Positions 1 to 6,644 of a stretch of 33,338 nt of DNA are shown here, piece after piece; within the stretch, counting starts at the first letter, position 1; the number at the start of each line of letters is the position of its first letter. The DNA is taken from contig CAKQOE010000027.1 in NCBI GenBank assembly GCA_934255545.1, positions 1 through 33,338 on the forward strand. Reading direction: 5' to 3'. Under the pieces are notes generated by a model. It was given only the letters and a program-made list of their open reading frames with translations. It did not search any database and had not been told where the DNA came from. The translations under genes and the position numbers were made by a program. This DNA is from an uncultured Clostridia bacterium. GTDB taxonomy: Bacteria > Bacillota > Clostridia > Peptostreptococcales > Anaerovoracaceae.

Positions 1-168
1 TTTAAAAAATTGACAAAAAAATTAAGCATTTGCAACGCTCATGAAGATTTTTTTATTAATTGACTGTCAAACTCCCGCCTCGATGCGAAGACATTCGCAA
101 AGATCGTTAATTTTGATGTTTCAGTTACTAAGGAATAATGATAATTTTGCATCAAAAGTGAAATTGTA
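1..168. other. AT-rich intergenic, no gene seen
   Basis: No open frame with a ribosome-binding site was found here. It contains an 11-bp palindrome (TTGAC-T-GTCAA, 60-70) and a small hairpin (TGCGAA-GACA-TTCGCA, 84-99). Neither has a U-tract or a promoter-like context that would let a function be named. Confidence 0.5.
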
Positions 169-197
169 TTGACTTTAAAAATCGAGCATAGTATAAT
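169..197 (+). promoter_or_regulatory. Consensus sigma-70-type promoter of short antitoxin-like RNA
   Basis: TTGACT (169-174), a 17-base spacer and a perfect TATAAT (192-197). Transcription should start near 203-205 and meets the terminator at 243-274 almost at once. The only product possible is therefore a short RNA of about 70-75 nt. Confidence 0.8.
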
Positions 198-208
198 AAT
201 ATCATATT

Positions 209-223
209 AATACATTAGAAATC
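209..223 (+). repeat. Direct repeat copy 1 (in antisense RNA)
   Basis: The 15-base sequence AATACATTAGAAATC is identical to 402-416, which lies over the toxin start codon. A second shared block, TATTGGAG, follows at 228-235 and matches 435-442. The order of the two blocks is conserved, but the second copy has 14 extra bases between them, which include the toxin Shine-Dalgarno. Confidence 0.9.
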
Positions 224-242
224 TACTTATTGGAGAAAAACG

Positions 243-274
243 AAAAACCTCGAAGCTGCAACTTCGAGGTTTTT
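243..274. terminator. Bidirectional intrinsic terminator of TA locus
   Basis: A perfect 13-bp stem, AAAAACCTCGAAG (243-255) with its complement at 262-274, has a 6-base loop. T-rich sequence follows on both strands (plus: TTTTTCTATTTC; minus: CGTTTTTCTCC). It should end both the plus-strand short RNA and the convergent minus-strand toxin mRNA. Confidence 0.85.
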
Positions 275-337
275 CTATTTCTTTTATTATGTATTTTACA
301 TAATCAGGTGACGTGTACCTGCAGGCTATTGTTGCCA

Positions 338-418
338 TTAAAATTTGCTATCTAACCATTTGCAAATATAATAGCTGACTACATTTACCGCGATAGCCAT
401 CAATACATTAGAAATCAT
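338..418 (-). CDS. Small hydrophobic peptide, candidate type I toxin (26 aa)
   Basis: The ORF begins ATG at 418-416, seven bases after a perfect GGAGG (GGAGGTG at 430-424), and ends TAA at 340-338. The 26-residue product has one hydrophobic stretch (residues about 2-18, rich in V, A, I), then the ending SYYICKWLDSKF: a C-K-W-L-D tail with charged residues. A short membrane-spanning helix with a charged end is the usual form of Fst/TxpA/holin-like type I toxins, which damage the membrane. From memory, similar short peptides ending in KWLD-type tails occur in multiple copies in Clostridia genomes, but no database match was made. It has its own promoter (457-484) and shares a terminator with the convergent RNA. 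It is too short for standard gene callers. Confidence 0.7.
   Translation of the reverse strand: MISNVLMAIAVNVVSYYICKWLDSKF
402..416 (+). repeat. Direct repeat copy 2 (over toxin start codons)
   Basis: This is the second copy of the 15-base repeat at 209-223. On the minus strand it encodes toxin codons 1-6, so the short plus-strand RNA is antisense to the translation start. Confidence 0.9.
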
Positions 419-423
419 TTTAT

Positions 424-445
424 CACCTCCTTTCTATTGGAGGTG
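424..445 (-). promoter_or_regulatory. Shine-Dalgarno-sequestering hairpin of toxin mRNA
   Basis: On the minus strand CACCTCC (445-439) and GGAGGTG (430-424) are perfect 7-bp complements around an 8-base loop. The right arm is the whole Shine-Dalgarno. The toxin mRNA would therefore fold its ribosome site shut at the 5' end, as in other type I toxin mRNAs that are held translationally silent until processed or unfolded. Confidence 0.7.
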
Positions 446-456
446 GCAACATGTAT

Positions 457-484
457 ATCATAACTTATTTTCAATATTTTACAA
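457..484 (-). promoter_or_regulatory. Toxin promoter
   Basis: On the minus strand TTGTAA (484-479), a 16-base spacer and TATGAT (462-457) form a promoter. The predicted start is near 450, so the transcript begins just ahead of the Shine-Dalgarno hairpin. It lies downstream of the EcsC gene terminator, which makes the toxin a separate transcription unit. Confidence 0.6.
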
Positions 485-505
485 TAAGTAAATAAAATGT
501 AATGT

Positions 506-536
506 AAAAAGCTTCCATAAAAATATCATGGAAGCT
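506..536 (-). terminator. Terminator of EcsC-family gene
   Basis: A 9-bp stem, AGCTTCCAT at 510-518 with ATGGAAGCT at 528-536, is followed on the minus strand by TTTTT. It sits 38 bases past the stop codon of the minus-strand gene at 574. Confidence 0.75.
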
Positions 537-573
537 CGAAATAGTTTTAATTAAGTTTTTTAATATATGTACA

Positions 574-1371
574 TCACTGCTCTTTAGGCGTAAGCTTGCT
601 GAACAGTCTGCGCCGCTGGTACTTGAAGTCGGCGTATTTTAGGACGCGGTTGAGGAATACTACATCGTATGCGCCGCCGATAACGCCGACGACGGGTATA
701 GTCTGCAGGAACTTCATGCACAGAAGCTCGGCGGCTATAGAATCAGAAGTCTTTATCATCTGTTCTTTCTTAGTAGTCTTAAACGGCTTTCCCGTATATA
801 TAAAATGGTTTATAGCCTTATCGCTGCGGTAAAGATCATCGCCGCGCGATACGGACGCCTCTATAAGCTTGAGTATGAATATCTGCTCGTTTTCAGACTC
901 ATAATCGTAGCCGTAGCTCAGCGCAGTTTCATATATGCCCTTGAGTATCATCGCCGTAAAGACAGGTATATCGGGCAGACCGATGCCGAGTATGCCCATG
1001 CCTACACCCTCAGCTCCTGACAGCAGCAGGTTTTTCTTTTGAGCGATACCTGAATTTTTTGATGACGCGCTGAGAGTGCGCCTGTTAAGGTTTACGGATT
1101 CTGCATATTCGTTAGTCATGAACGATGTCTGATGCTTTTCTTTGTTATATGTTTTTTCTATGATGCCCGTACCTTTTTCAAATATAAGCTCAAAAGCCTT
1201 CAAAAATCCTGTGTCAAGCGCAGAGCGCAGCTTATCCGGAACGTACTCGTCCAGCTTTTCGTTTATGACGGACGGACTGCTTTCGTATTGTTTTGCAAGG
1301 AAGCGCTGTTCTTTTTTGTCGAGCTGCGTCCACTGCCTTTTGAGCGCCGGCGGTGCTGTGTATTTTGCCAT
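574..1371 (-). CDS. EcsC family protein
   Basis: 265 residues. The start at 1371 is preferred because AAGGGGAT precedes it at proper distance; an upstream in-frame ATG at 1407 has no such site. The central glycine-rich block with LPDIP, followed by a GYDYESENEQIF-type segment, is characteristic of the EcsC family (named for the third gene of the Bacillus ecs locus). No ecsA/ecsB ABC transporter genes lie nearby, so the protein stands alone here. Short hydrophobic runs (about residues 115-150 and 230-250) suggest membrane association. The biochemical role of the family is not established. The gene is monocistronic with its own terminator, and it is divergent from enolase. Confidence 0.75.
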   Translation of the reverse strand: MAKYTAPPALKRQWTQLDKKEQRFLAKQYESSPSVINEKLDEYVPDKLRSALDTGFLKAFELIFEKGTGIIEKTYNKEKHQTSFMTNEYAESVNLNRRTLSASSKNSGIAQKKNLLLSGAEGVGMGILGIGLPDIPVFTAMILKGIYETALSYGYDYESENEQIFILKLIEASVSRGDDLYRSDKAINHFIYTGKPFKTTKKEQMIKTSDSIAAELLCMKFLQTIPVVGVIGGAYDVVFLNRVLKYADFKYQRRRLFSKLTPKEQ

Positions 1372-1711
1372 AGTTATCATCCCCTTGATATTTTCCCTTT
1401 TATGCATGAAATTTAATTGTTTTCAGTATATACGAATGTCAGAAAACAGGCTTGTCAGCGGCCGGGCCGCTGCGGGTATGTGATACTTTATTTATGTATT
1501 CTGTATTCATTACCGAATGACTTGTGCGTGCATGAGCGCGTGACCGTTGGAATCATTGACGCGCAGGCCCGGCCTGTGTACTGTTTGTCCATATTATACA
1601 TGAAAAAACAGTATATTTGTAACACATAAAGCAGAATGTGTGATAAAATATCCTGAACTGAAAACTCATATTTTGAGTAATTTATTTTGTCAATTTTTAT
1701 GGAGGTAAAAA
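1372..1711. other. Divergent EcsC/eno intergenic region with possible eno promoter
   Basis: 340 bases without a convincing gene. A possible eno promoter is TTGTAA (1617-1622), an 18-base spacer and TGATAA (1641-1646), preceded by TG. A small inverted repeat ACTCA-TATTT-TGAGT (1664-1678) lies between it and the start codon. A GC-rich palindrome (CAGCGGC-CGG-GCCGCTG, 1456-1472) has no U-tract. I could not identify a good promoter for the minus-strand gene. Confidence 0.4.
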
Positions 1712-3001
1712 ATGTCTTACATTGAAGAAGTCGTAGCCAGAGAGGTCCTGGATTCAAGAGGCAATCCTACAGTAGAGGTAGAGGTATACCTTGAAGATGG
1801 CAGCATCGGAAGAGCGATCGTTCCTTCAGGCGCGTCAACAGGCGCATTTGAGGCAGTAGAGCTCAGAGACGGAGACCCTTCGAGATATCTGGGAAAGGGC
1901 GTGCTTCAGGCTGTAAGCAACGTTAATGATATAATAGCTGATGAAGTTATCGGCATGAATCCTTTCGATCAGCCGGCGATCGACAAGCTCCTCATAGAGC
2001 TCGACGGTACGCCTAACAAGGCAAAGCTCGGCGCAAACGCTATACTCGGCGTTTCACTCGCAGTAGCGAGAGCAGCAGCTGATTCGCTCGGCATTCCTCT
2101 GTTCCAGTACATCGGCGGCGTAAACGGCAAGGTCCTTCCTGTTCCTATGATGAACATCCTCAACGGCGGCAAGCATGCTGACAACAACGTTGATATCCAG
2201 GAGTTCATGATCATGCCTGTAGGCGCTACAAGCTTCAGGGAAGCTCTCCGTATGTGCGCTGAGGTTTTCCACAATCTCAGAACAGTCCTCAAGGCAAAGG
2301 GCATGAATACTGCAGTAGGCGATGAGGGCGGCTTTGCTCCTGACCTGGAGTCAAACGCAGACGCTATCGCAAATATCGTTGAAGCTATAGAAAAGGCAGG
2401 CTACACGCCGGGTACAGACATCAGGATCGCGCTCGACGTAGCAGCTACTGAGATCTACGATGCTGATGAAAAGACTTATTTCCTTGCAGGCGAAGGCATA
2501 AAGAAGACTGCTGCAGAGATGGTAGACTACTATGCAGAGCTCTGCGAAAAGTATCCGATCATCTCAATAGAGGATGGTCTTGCAGAGGAAGACTGGGAGG
2601 GCTGGAAGCTCCTCACTGAAAAGCTCGGCAAAAAGATCCAGCTCGTAGGCGACGATCTGTTCGTTACAAATACTGAAAGGCTTGAAAAGGGCATAGATAT
2701 GGGCGTTGCAAATGCGATCCTCATCAAGGTAAATCAGATCGGTACTCTCACAGAGACTATAGACGCTATAGAGATGGCTAAGCAGGCAGGCTACACTGCA
2801 GTAGTTTCACACAGATCAGGCGAGACTGAGGATACTACTATAGCGGATCTCGTTGTAGGTCTTAACGCAGGCCAGATCAAGACAGGCGCTCCTTCAAGAA
2901 CTGACCGTGTCGCTAAGTACAATCAGCTACTCAGGATAGAAGAGCTCCTTGATGATGTTGCAGAGTACAGAGGTCTCAAGAGCTTTTATAATTTAAAGTA
3001 A
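1712..3001 (+). CDS. eno: Enolase (phosphopyruvate hydratase)
   Basis: 429 residues, the usual bacterial length. It interconverts 2-phosphoglycerate and phosphoenolpyruvate in glycolysis, with Mg2+ in the active site. Typical landmarks are the N-terminal REVLDSRGNPTVEV, the GDEGGFAP loop, the metal-ligand DDLFVTN segment, KVNQIGT with the catalytic lysine, and SHRSGETED with the substrate-binding arginine/serine. A strong GGAGGT site lies 6 bases before the ATG. Its usual glycolytic neighbours (gap, pgk, tpiA, gpmI) are not in the window, but secG follows, an order common in Firmicutes. Codon choice is strongly biased, as expected for a highly expressed gene. Confidence 0.98.
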   Translation: MSYIEEVVAREVLDSRGNPTVEVEVYLEDGSIGRAIVPSGASTGAFEAVELRDGDPSRYLGKGVLQAVSNVNDIIADEVIGMNPFDQPAIDKLLIELDGTPNKAKLGANAILGVSLAVARAAADSLGIPLFQYIGGVNGKVLPVPMMNILNGGKHADNNVDIQEFMIMPVGATSFREALRMCAEVFHNLRTVLKAKGMNTAVGDEGGFAPDLESNADAIANIVEAIEKAGYTPGTDIRIALDVAATEIYDADEKTYFLAGEGIKKTAAEMVDYYAELCEKYPIISIEDGLAEEDWEGWKLLTEKLGKKIQLVGDDLFVTNTERLEKGIDMGVANAILIKVNQIGTLTETIDAIEMAKQAGYTAVVSHRSGETEDTTIADLVVGLNAGQIKTGAPSRTDRVAKYNQLLRIEELLDDVAEYRGLKSFYNLK

Positions 3002-3205
3002 TAAGCTCATACAGCAATATCATCCGGTGTTAATATCTATCGATCTGCCGGAGAAAGCATATAAAAGCACGCGCCCGGCGCGTGATCATGGATGTATGAT
3101 AATGATAAGGCGCGCGGTCCGTATGGACGGCGCGCTTTGTGTATGCGCGCGGGCGGAGCCGGCGCGAGCGGCATGTAATTTTTTGACGCGGTGTGCGCGT
3201 CGTGT
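3002..3205. other. GC-rich intergenic spacer after eno
   Basis: There is no gene here. It is a run of GC-rich hairpins: CACGCGC-CCG-GCGCGTG (3068-3084), the terminator-like stem at 3107-3138, and a bulged GC stem with a GCGA loop (3158-3172). It then turns sharply AT-rich at the secG promoter. Confidence 0.5.
3107..3138 (+). terminator. Probable eno terminator
   Basis: A 4-bp inner stem (GTCC/GGAC, loop GTAT) and a 9-bp outer stem are separated by a single G·G mismatch. The outer stem ends in AAGG paired to CTTT. The T-run is short (TTTGT), so termination may be partial. Confidence 0.5.
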
Positions 3206-3234
3206 TTGACATGCATTGTTTTTTATGATATATT
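3206..3234 (+). promoter_or_regulatory. secG promoter
   Basis: A perfect TTGACA (3206-3211), a 17-base spacer and TATATT (3229-3234), 121 bases before the secG start codon. Confidence 0.7.
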
Positions 3235-3355
3235 TATTTAGTTCTACGCAACAAAACAGGCTGCGTGAGCGGCATATCTGCATGAAAATGCAGTAAAATA
3301 TATATTATTGAAATTATTTATCAAATTATCATAACGCAAAAGGAGGGTCATCAGA

Positions 3356-3586
3356 ATGAAAACAGTTTTAATGATACTGATCATAATCTCATCTATCGTA
3401 CTTATCGCAAGCATCCTTTTCCAGTCAGGAAACAGCGCAGGTCTTTCAGGCTCTATCGGCGGCGGCGCTGAGCAGCTTTTCGGCAAGAAAAAGAGTAAGG
3501 GCTATGAGGCGATCCTGAGCAGGATCACTACAGTATGCGCTATCATATTTTTCTTATGTGCAGTTATACTCACTTACCTCGAGTAA
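3356..3586 (+). CDS. secG: Preprotein translocase subunit SecG
   Basis: 76 residues. It is the small auxiliary subunit of the SecYEG channel. Two hydrophobic segments (about residues 3-22 and 55-74) flank a glycine-rich stretch with the family signature around FQSG, GLSGSIGGGAE and LFGKKKS. A GGAGG site lies 9 bases before the ATG. It is followed by an intrinsic terminator and then the lipoprotein-rnr pair. The order secG-rnr is common in Firmicutes, and the lipoprotein gene is an insertion into it. Confidence 0.95.
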   Translation: MKTVLMILIIISSIVLIASILFQSGNSAGLSGSIGGGAEQLFGKKKSKGYEAILSRITTVCAIIFFLCAVILTYLE

Positions 3587-3615
3587 TCTGTCGAAATATA
3601 TACTGTAAAAACAGC

Positions 3616-3649
3616 AGGAGCTGCAGACCAGAGTCGCGGCTCCTTTTTT
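3616..3649 (+). terminator. Terminator after secG
   Basis: A 9-bp stem (AGGAGCTGC at 3616-3624 with 3636-3644, one T·G pair) is followed by six T residues (3644-3649). It should separate secG from the lipoprotein and rnr genes, unless it acts as an attenuator. Confidence 0.75.
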
Positions 3650-3697
3650 GTATACGCGCGGTAACAGAAATGTATAAAAATCTGTTTTCTGTTAATA

Positions 3698-3737
3698 ATA
3701 TCTCCTGCATGGACTGAATGCATGCAGAAGGAGATAT
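3698..3737 (+). promoter_or_regulatory. Hairpin sequestering lipoprotein Shine-Dalgarno
   Basis: ATATCTCC (3698-3705) pairs with GGAGATAT (3730-3737), and TGCAT (3706-3710) pairs with ATGCA (3722-3726), with three bulged bases on the right side. The right arm contains the whole ribosome site of the gene starting at 3743, so translation could be controlled by opening this stem. Confidence 0.5.
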
Positions 3738-3742
3738 AAAAA

Positions 3743-4180
3743 ATGAACAGAATTCGTGTTATCATTCCGTCTGTTATACTGGCGGCTGTGCTTTTTATGC
3801 TGCCCGCGTGCGGAAATTCAAAAAAAGATGATCCGGCGAATGATGCGGGAGGCAGCATGTCATCAGAGGAAAGGACTGATGTAAGCGACAGAGCAGGAGA
3901 CGGAAACAGCGGCGGTCTTGACAGAGACGGCGACGGGATCGCCGATGAGATGGAAAAAGGCGGTAAAGACGTGATCGACGGAGCAGAAGACGTCACAGAC
4001 GGTATCGCAGACGGCGCAAAGGACATAGCGGACGGAGCAGCAGACGGAGTTAAGGACGCAGCAGACGGCGTAGCTGACGCCATGGATCCTGGCAAAGACA
4101 AGAAGACAGACAAGTCAGCCGATACGAAAAGTGACAAAAAAGACGATACGGTAAAAAATAACGCAAGCAATAATCAGTAA
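3743..4180 (+). CDS. Repeat-containing lipoprotein with calcium-loop motif
   Basis: 145 residues. A signal peptide with a lipobox (LFMLPAC, lipidated Cys23) predicts export and anchoring to the outer face of the membrane. The mature part is almost all Asp, Gly, Ala, Lys and Ser. Residues 60-69 (DRDGDGIADE) fit a D-x-D-x-D-G-x-x-D calcium loop of the EF-hand or thrombospondin-3 kind. Residues 79-111 are three tandem 11-residue units, DGAEDVTDGIA, DGAKDIADGAA and DGVKDAADGVA, followed by a Lys/Asp-rich tail. Eleven-residue periodicity is typical of amphipathic helices that lie on membranes or coil together. No family could be named. It sits between secG and rnr and is probably cotranscribed with rnr. 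Confidence 0.8.
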   Translation: MNRIRVIIPSVILAAVLFMLPACGNSKKDDPANDAGGSMSSEERTDVSDRAGDGNSGGLDRDGDGIADEMEKGGKDVIDGAEDVTDGIADGAKDIADGAADGVKDAADGVADAMDPGKDKKTDKSADTKSDKKDDTVKNNASNNQ

Positions 4181-4189
4181 ACCTAAAGA

Positions 4190-4206
4190 GCGCCCATCGC
4201 GGGCGC
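4190..4206 (+). other. Short GC hairpin between lipoprotein and rnr
   Basis: GCGCCC-ATCGC-GGGCGC, a perfect 6-bp stem with no U-tract. It could protect or punctuate the mRNA but does not look like a terminator. Confidence 0.35.
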
Positions 4207-4233
4207 ATACATACACAGAGGCAGGCATATAAT

Positions 4234-6555
4234 ATGGGAAAAAAATACAAAAATGAAAACAACATGATAACGCCTGAGCGACATGAAGAAATAAAAAAAC
4301 AGATAATCGATCTGCTTGAGCATGGCATTGCAAAAGATCAGAGCGAAACTGATGATACGGAAGCTTACGCTGATGAACACGGCTCCCATAAAAGCCGCCG
4401 TTCGCGCAAAGCACTCAACGAGCCGGAAATAGCAGAAGCGCTGGGCATAAGCGGTGCCGAGACAGGAGAGATGGCCGCATGTCTCGATGAGCTGGAAGCT
4501 CAGGGAATAATAGTCCAGAACAGAAGAGGCCGCTACAGGCAGCCCGAGCCTGACTCGATAAAAGCAGGCGAAGTGCAGATAACGAGACGAGGCTTCGGAT
4601 TCCTGCTGCCTGACGACGGCAGCGAGGATATATTCCTGCCGCGCGAGGATCTTAACGGCGCGGTAAACGGAGACAGAGTCATAGTAAAGATAGACACAGG
4701 CCGCCATCTGTCACGCGCAGGCAAAAGATACGGCTATGTAATGAAGATCACAGAACGCGGCATCACAGAAGTCACAGGTACAGTCATGTCACGTAAGAAC
4801 TTTGCGTTCGTAGTATCAGACAACAAACGCATAGAGGATGTGTATATAGCCGGTAACGATACTCTCGGCGCCAGAAACGGCGATAAGGTCCGCGCGGTCA
4901 TAACAAAATATCCGACAGACGAAGTTGGTATGCGCGGCCGCATAGTGGAGATATACGGTCCTGCAGGAGACGCAGAAGCAGAGCTTAAGGTGGTGCTTCA
5001 TCAGTACGATATACCGGAATCATTTGACGAGGAGGTCCTTAAAGAGGCTGACAGAGTATCAGGAACGGCTCCCGGAGCATCCGGTGTTTCGCAGACAGCC
5101 GGAACGGCTGCATCTGACGCGCCGGGCGCGTCGGCAGGATCGGGCGTTTATTATGGCAGGGAAGATATTCGAGATAAGCTTATCATAACTATAGACGGAC
5201 CTGACGCAAAAGACCTCGATGACGCAGTAAATGTAGAAAAACATGATGACGGGACATTCACGCTGGGCGTTCATATCGCCGATGTAAGCAATTACGTAAA
5301 GGAGGATTCGCTTCTCGACAAAGAGGCGCTGAAGCGCGGATGCAGCGTTTATCTTCTCGACACGGTCGTTCCGATGCTGCCTGAGCAGCTGTCAAATGGC
5401 GTATGCAGCCTGAACCGGGGCGAGGACAGGCTCACGCTTTCTATGGAAGCGCATATAAGTGCGGCCGGCGAGATACTTTCATACAGAATATTTGAGAGCG
5501 TCATACGTTCTTCGGCGCGCATGGTATACGGTGACGTTTCAGACATAATAGAACATCATGATGAAGCCCTCATGAAAAAATATGAGGCTCTGTGCCCTAT
5601 GATACTTGCGATGGACGAGCTTGCGGGCATACTCAGAGATAAGCGTATGAAAGGCGGCAGCCTTGACTTTGATATAGATGAGTCGTACATTGAGCTTGAT
5701 GAGAACGGCGTTCCTGTAGATATCAGGCCGGCTGAGAGGCGGGTGGCGAACCGCATAATAGAAGAATTCATGCTGACGGCTAATCAGATAGTCGCCGAGC
5801 ATCATTACTGGATGGATGTTCCGTTTGCATACAGAGTGCATGAGAGACCGGATCAGGACCGCATGGAAAGCTTCAAGGCGTTTGCCGGCACGCTCGGCTA
5901 CTCTCTCAGGGGCTCGTGCGACAACATACATCCGGCAGCGCTGCGCGACATACTCATACAGGCCGAGGGCAGCGACACGGAGGGCATCATAAACAGGATA
6001 ATGCTGCGTTCCATGAAAAAGGCTGATTATCAGCCGGTGTGTGAAGGGCATTTCGGCCTCGGATTCAAGTATTACTGTCACTTCACATCGCCTATCCGCC
6101 GTTATCCGGATCTGTTCATACACAGGATCATAAAAGAGATCATCCACGGCGAGCCCGGCAGCCTGACGGTAAGCGAAAAAAGGCGCGAGGAGCTTGCGGC
6201 AAAGGCAGAACGCGCATGCGACGTATCGTCAGCGCAGGAGAGAAATGCCGTGGACGCCGAGCGCACCATAGAAAAGAAGAAAAAGGCCCAGTACATGAGC
6301 GCGCGCATCGGCGAGCAGTACGACGGCATCATAAGCGGCGTACTGAACTCAGGATTCTTCGTAGAGCTGCCCGACACGGTCGAGGGATACGTCTCAGCAG
6401 AATCGCTTACGGACGATTACTACAGCCTTGACGCGGATAATTACAGAATGATCGGCGAGCATACGCATAATGTATACAGAGTCGGCGCGCGCGTCCGCGT
6501 GCAGGTAGCGCGTGTAGATATCATAACTGACGAAATAGATTTTATTGTGGTATAG
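4234..6555 (+). CDS. rnr: Ribonuclease R
   Basis: 773 residues. It is a 3'-5' processive exoribonuclease that degrades structured RNA. The domain order is an N-terminal winged-helix region (about 10-100), cold-shock/OB domains (about 110-265), the RNB catalytic domain with the acidic cluster GPDAKDLDDAV (about 321-331), and a C-terminal S1 domain (about 685-770). An Ala/Gly/Ser/Thr-rich low-complexity linker (about 273-303) lies just before the catalytic domain, where most homologues have only a short link. The Shine-Dalgarno is poor (AGGCAGG). smpB and ssrA, often directly downstream in Firmicutes, are absent; the convergent sigK follows instead. Confidence 0.95.
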   Translation: MGKKYKNENNMITPERHEEIKKQIIDLLEHGIAKDQSETDDTEAYADEHGSHKSRRSRKALNEPEIAEALGISGAETGEMAACLDELEAQGIIVQNRRGRYRQPEPDSIKAGEVQITRRGFGFLLPDDGSEDIFLPREDLNGAVNGDRVIVKIDTGRHLSRAGKRYGYVMKITERGITEVTGTVMSRKNFAFVVSDNKRIEDVYIAGNDTLGARNGDKVRAVITKYPTDEVGMRGRIVEIYGPAGDAEAELKVVLHQYDIPESFDEEVLKEADRVSGTAPGASGVSQTAGTAASDAPGASAGSGVYYGREDIRDKLIITIDGPDAKDLDDAVNVEKHDDGTFTLGVHIADVSNYVKEDSLLDKEALKRGCSVYLLDTVVPMLPEQLSNGVCSLNRGEDRLTLSMEAHISAAGEILSYRIFESVIRSSARMVYGDVSDIIEHHDEALMKKYEALCPMILAMDELAGILRDKRMKGGSLDFDIDESYIELDENGVPVDIRPAERRVANRIIEEFMLTANQIVAEHHYWMDVPFAYRVHERPDQDRMESFKAFAGTLGYSLRGSCDNIHPAALRDILIQAEGSDTEGIINRIMLRSMKKADYQPVCEGHFGLGFKYYCHFTSPIRRYPDLFIHRIIKEIIHGEPGSLTVSEKRREELAAKAERACDVSSAQERNAVDAERTIEKKKKAQYMSARIGEQYDGIISGVLNSGFFVELPDTVEGYVSAESLTDDYYSLDADNYRMIGEHTHNVYRVGARVRVQVARVDIITDEIDFIVV

Positions 6556-6576
6556 GCAAAGAACAGACTTTGAATA

Positions 6577-6644
6577 GAAAAAACTGACATCCGCGCGGCG
6601 CCGCGCCTGCAGCGAGCCATGCGCTGAAGCACCCCGTATGTCAG
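6577..6644 (-). terminator. sigK terminator
   Basis: CTGACAT (6584-6590) pairs with ATGTCAG (6638-6644) around a GC-rich inner region containing the palindrome GCGCGGCGCCGCGC. On the minus strand a TTTTTT run follows. One arm overlaps the sigK stop codon. It lies between the convergent ends of rnr and sigK. Confidence 0.65.

Larger units (their letters stand above)
204..278 (+). ncRNA. Putative antisense antitoxin RNA (type I TA)
   Basis: This is inferred from a strong promoter followed within about 45 bases by an intrinsic terminator, with no ribosome-binding site or meaningful ORF between. The RNA carries two segments that match the plus strand of the toxin start region: a 15-base segment (209-223) and TATTGGAG (228-235). 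It would therefore base-pair with the toxin mRNA over codons 1-6 and over the segment upstream of its Shine-Dalgarno. The 3' terminator hairpin is also complementary to the toxin mRNA 3' end, because both share it. The layout resembles the enterococcal par (fst/RNA II) locus. The start and end are predicted from promoter and terminator only. Confidence 0.65.

Noticed and set aside
60..70. TTGAC-T-GTCAA palindrome as an operator
   Set aside because: A single short copy with no linked promoter or regulator; chance is likely in AT-rich DNA.
1456..1472. GC palindrome in the EcsC/eno spacer as terminator
   Set aside because: It lies upstream of both divergent genes and has no T-run on either strand.
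5539..6147. 202-codon minus-strand frame inside rnr
   Set aside because: It is antisense to a clear RNase R catalytic domain, with no ribosome site; it is a shadow of biased codon use.
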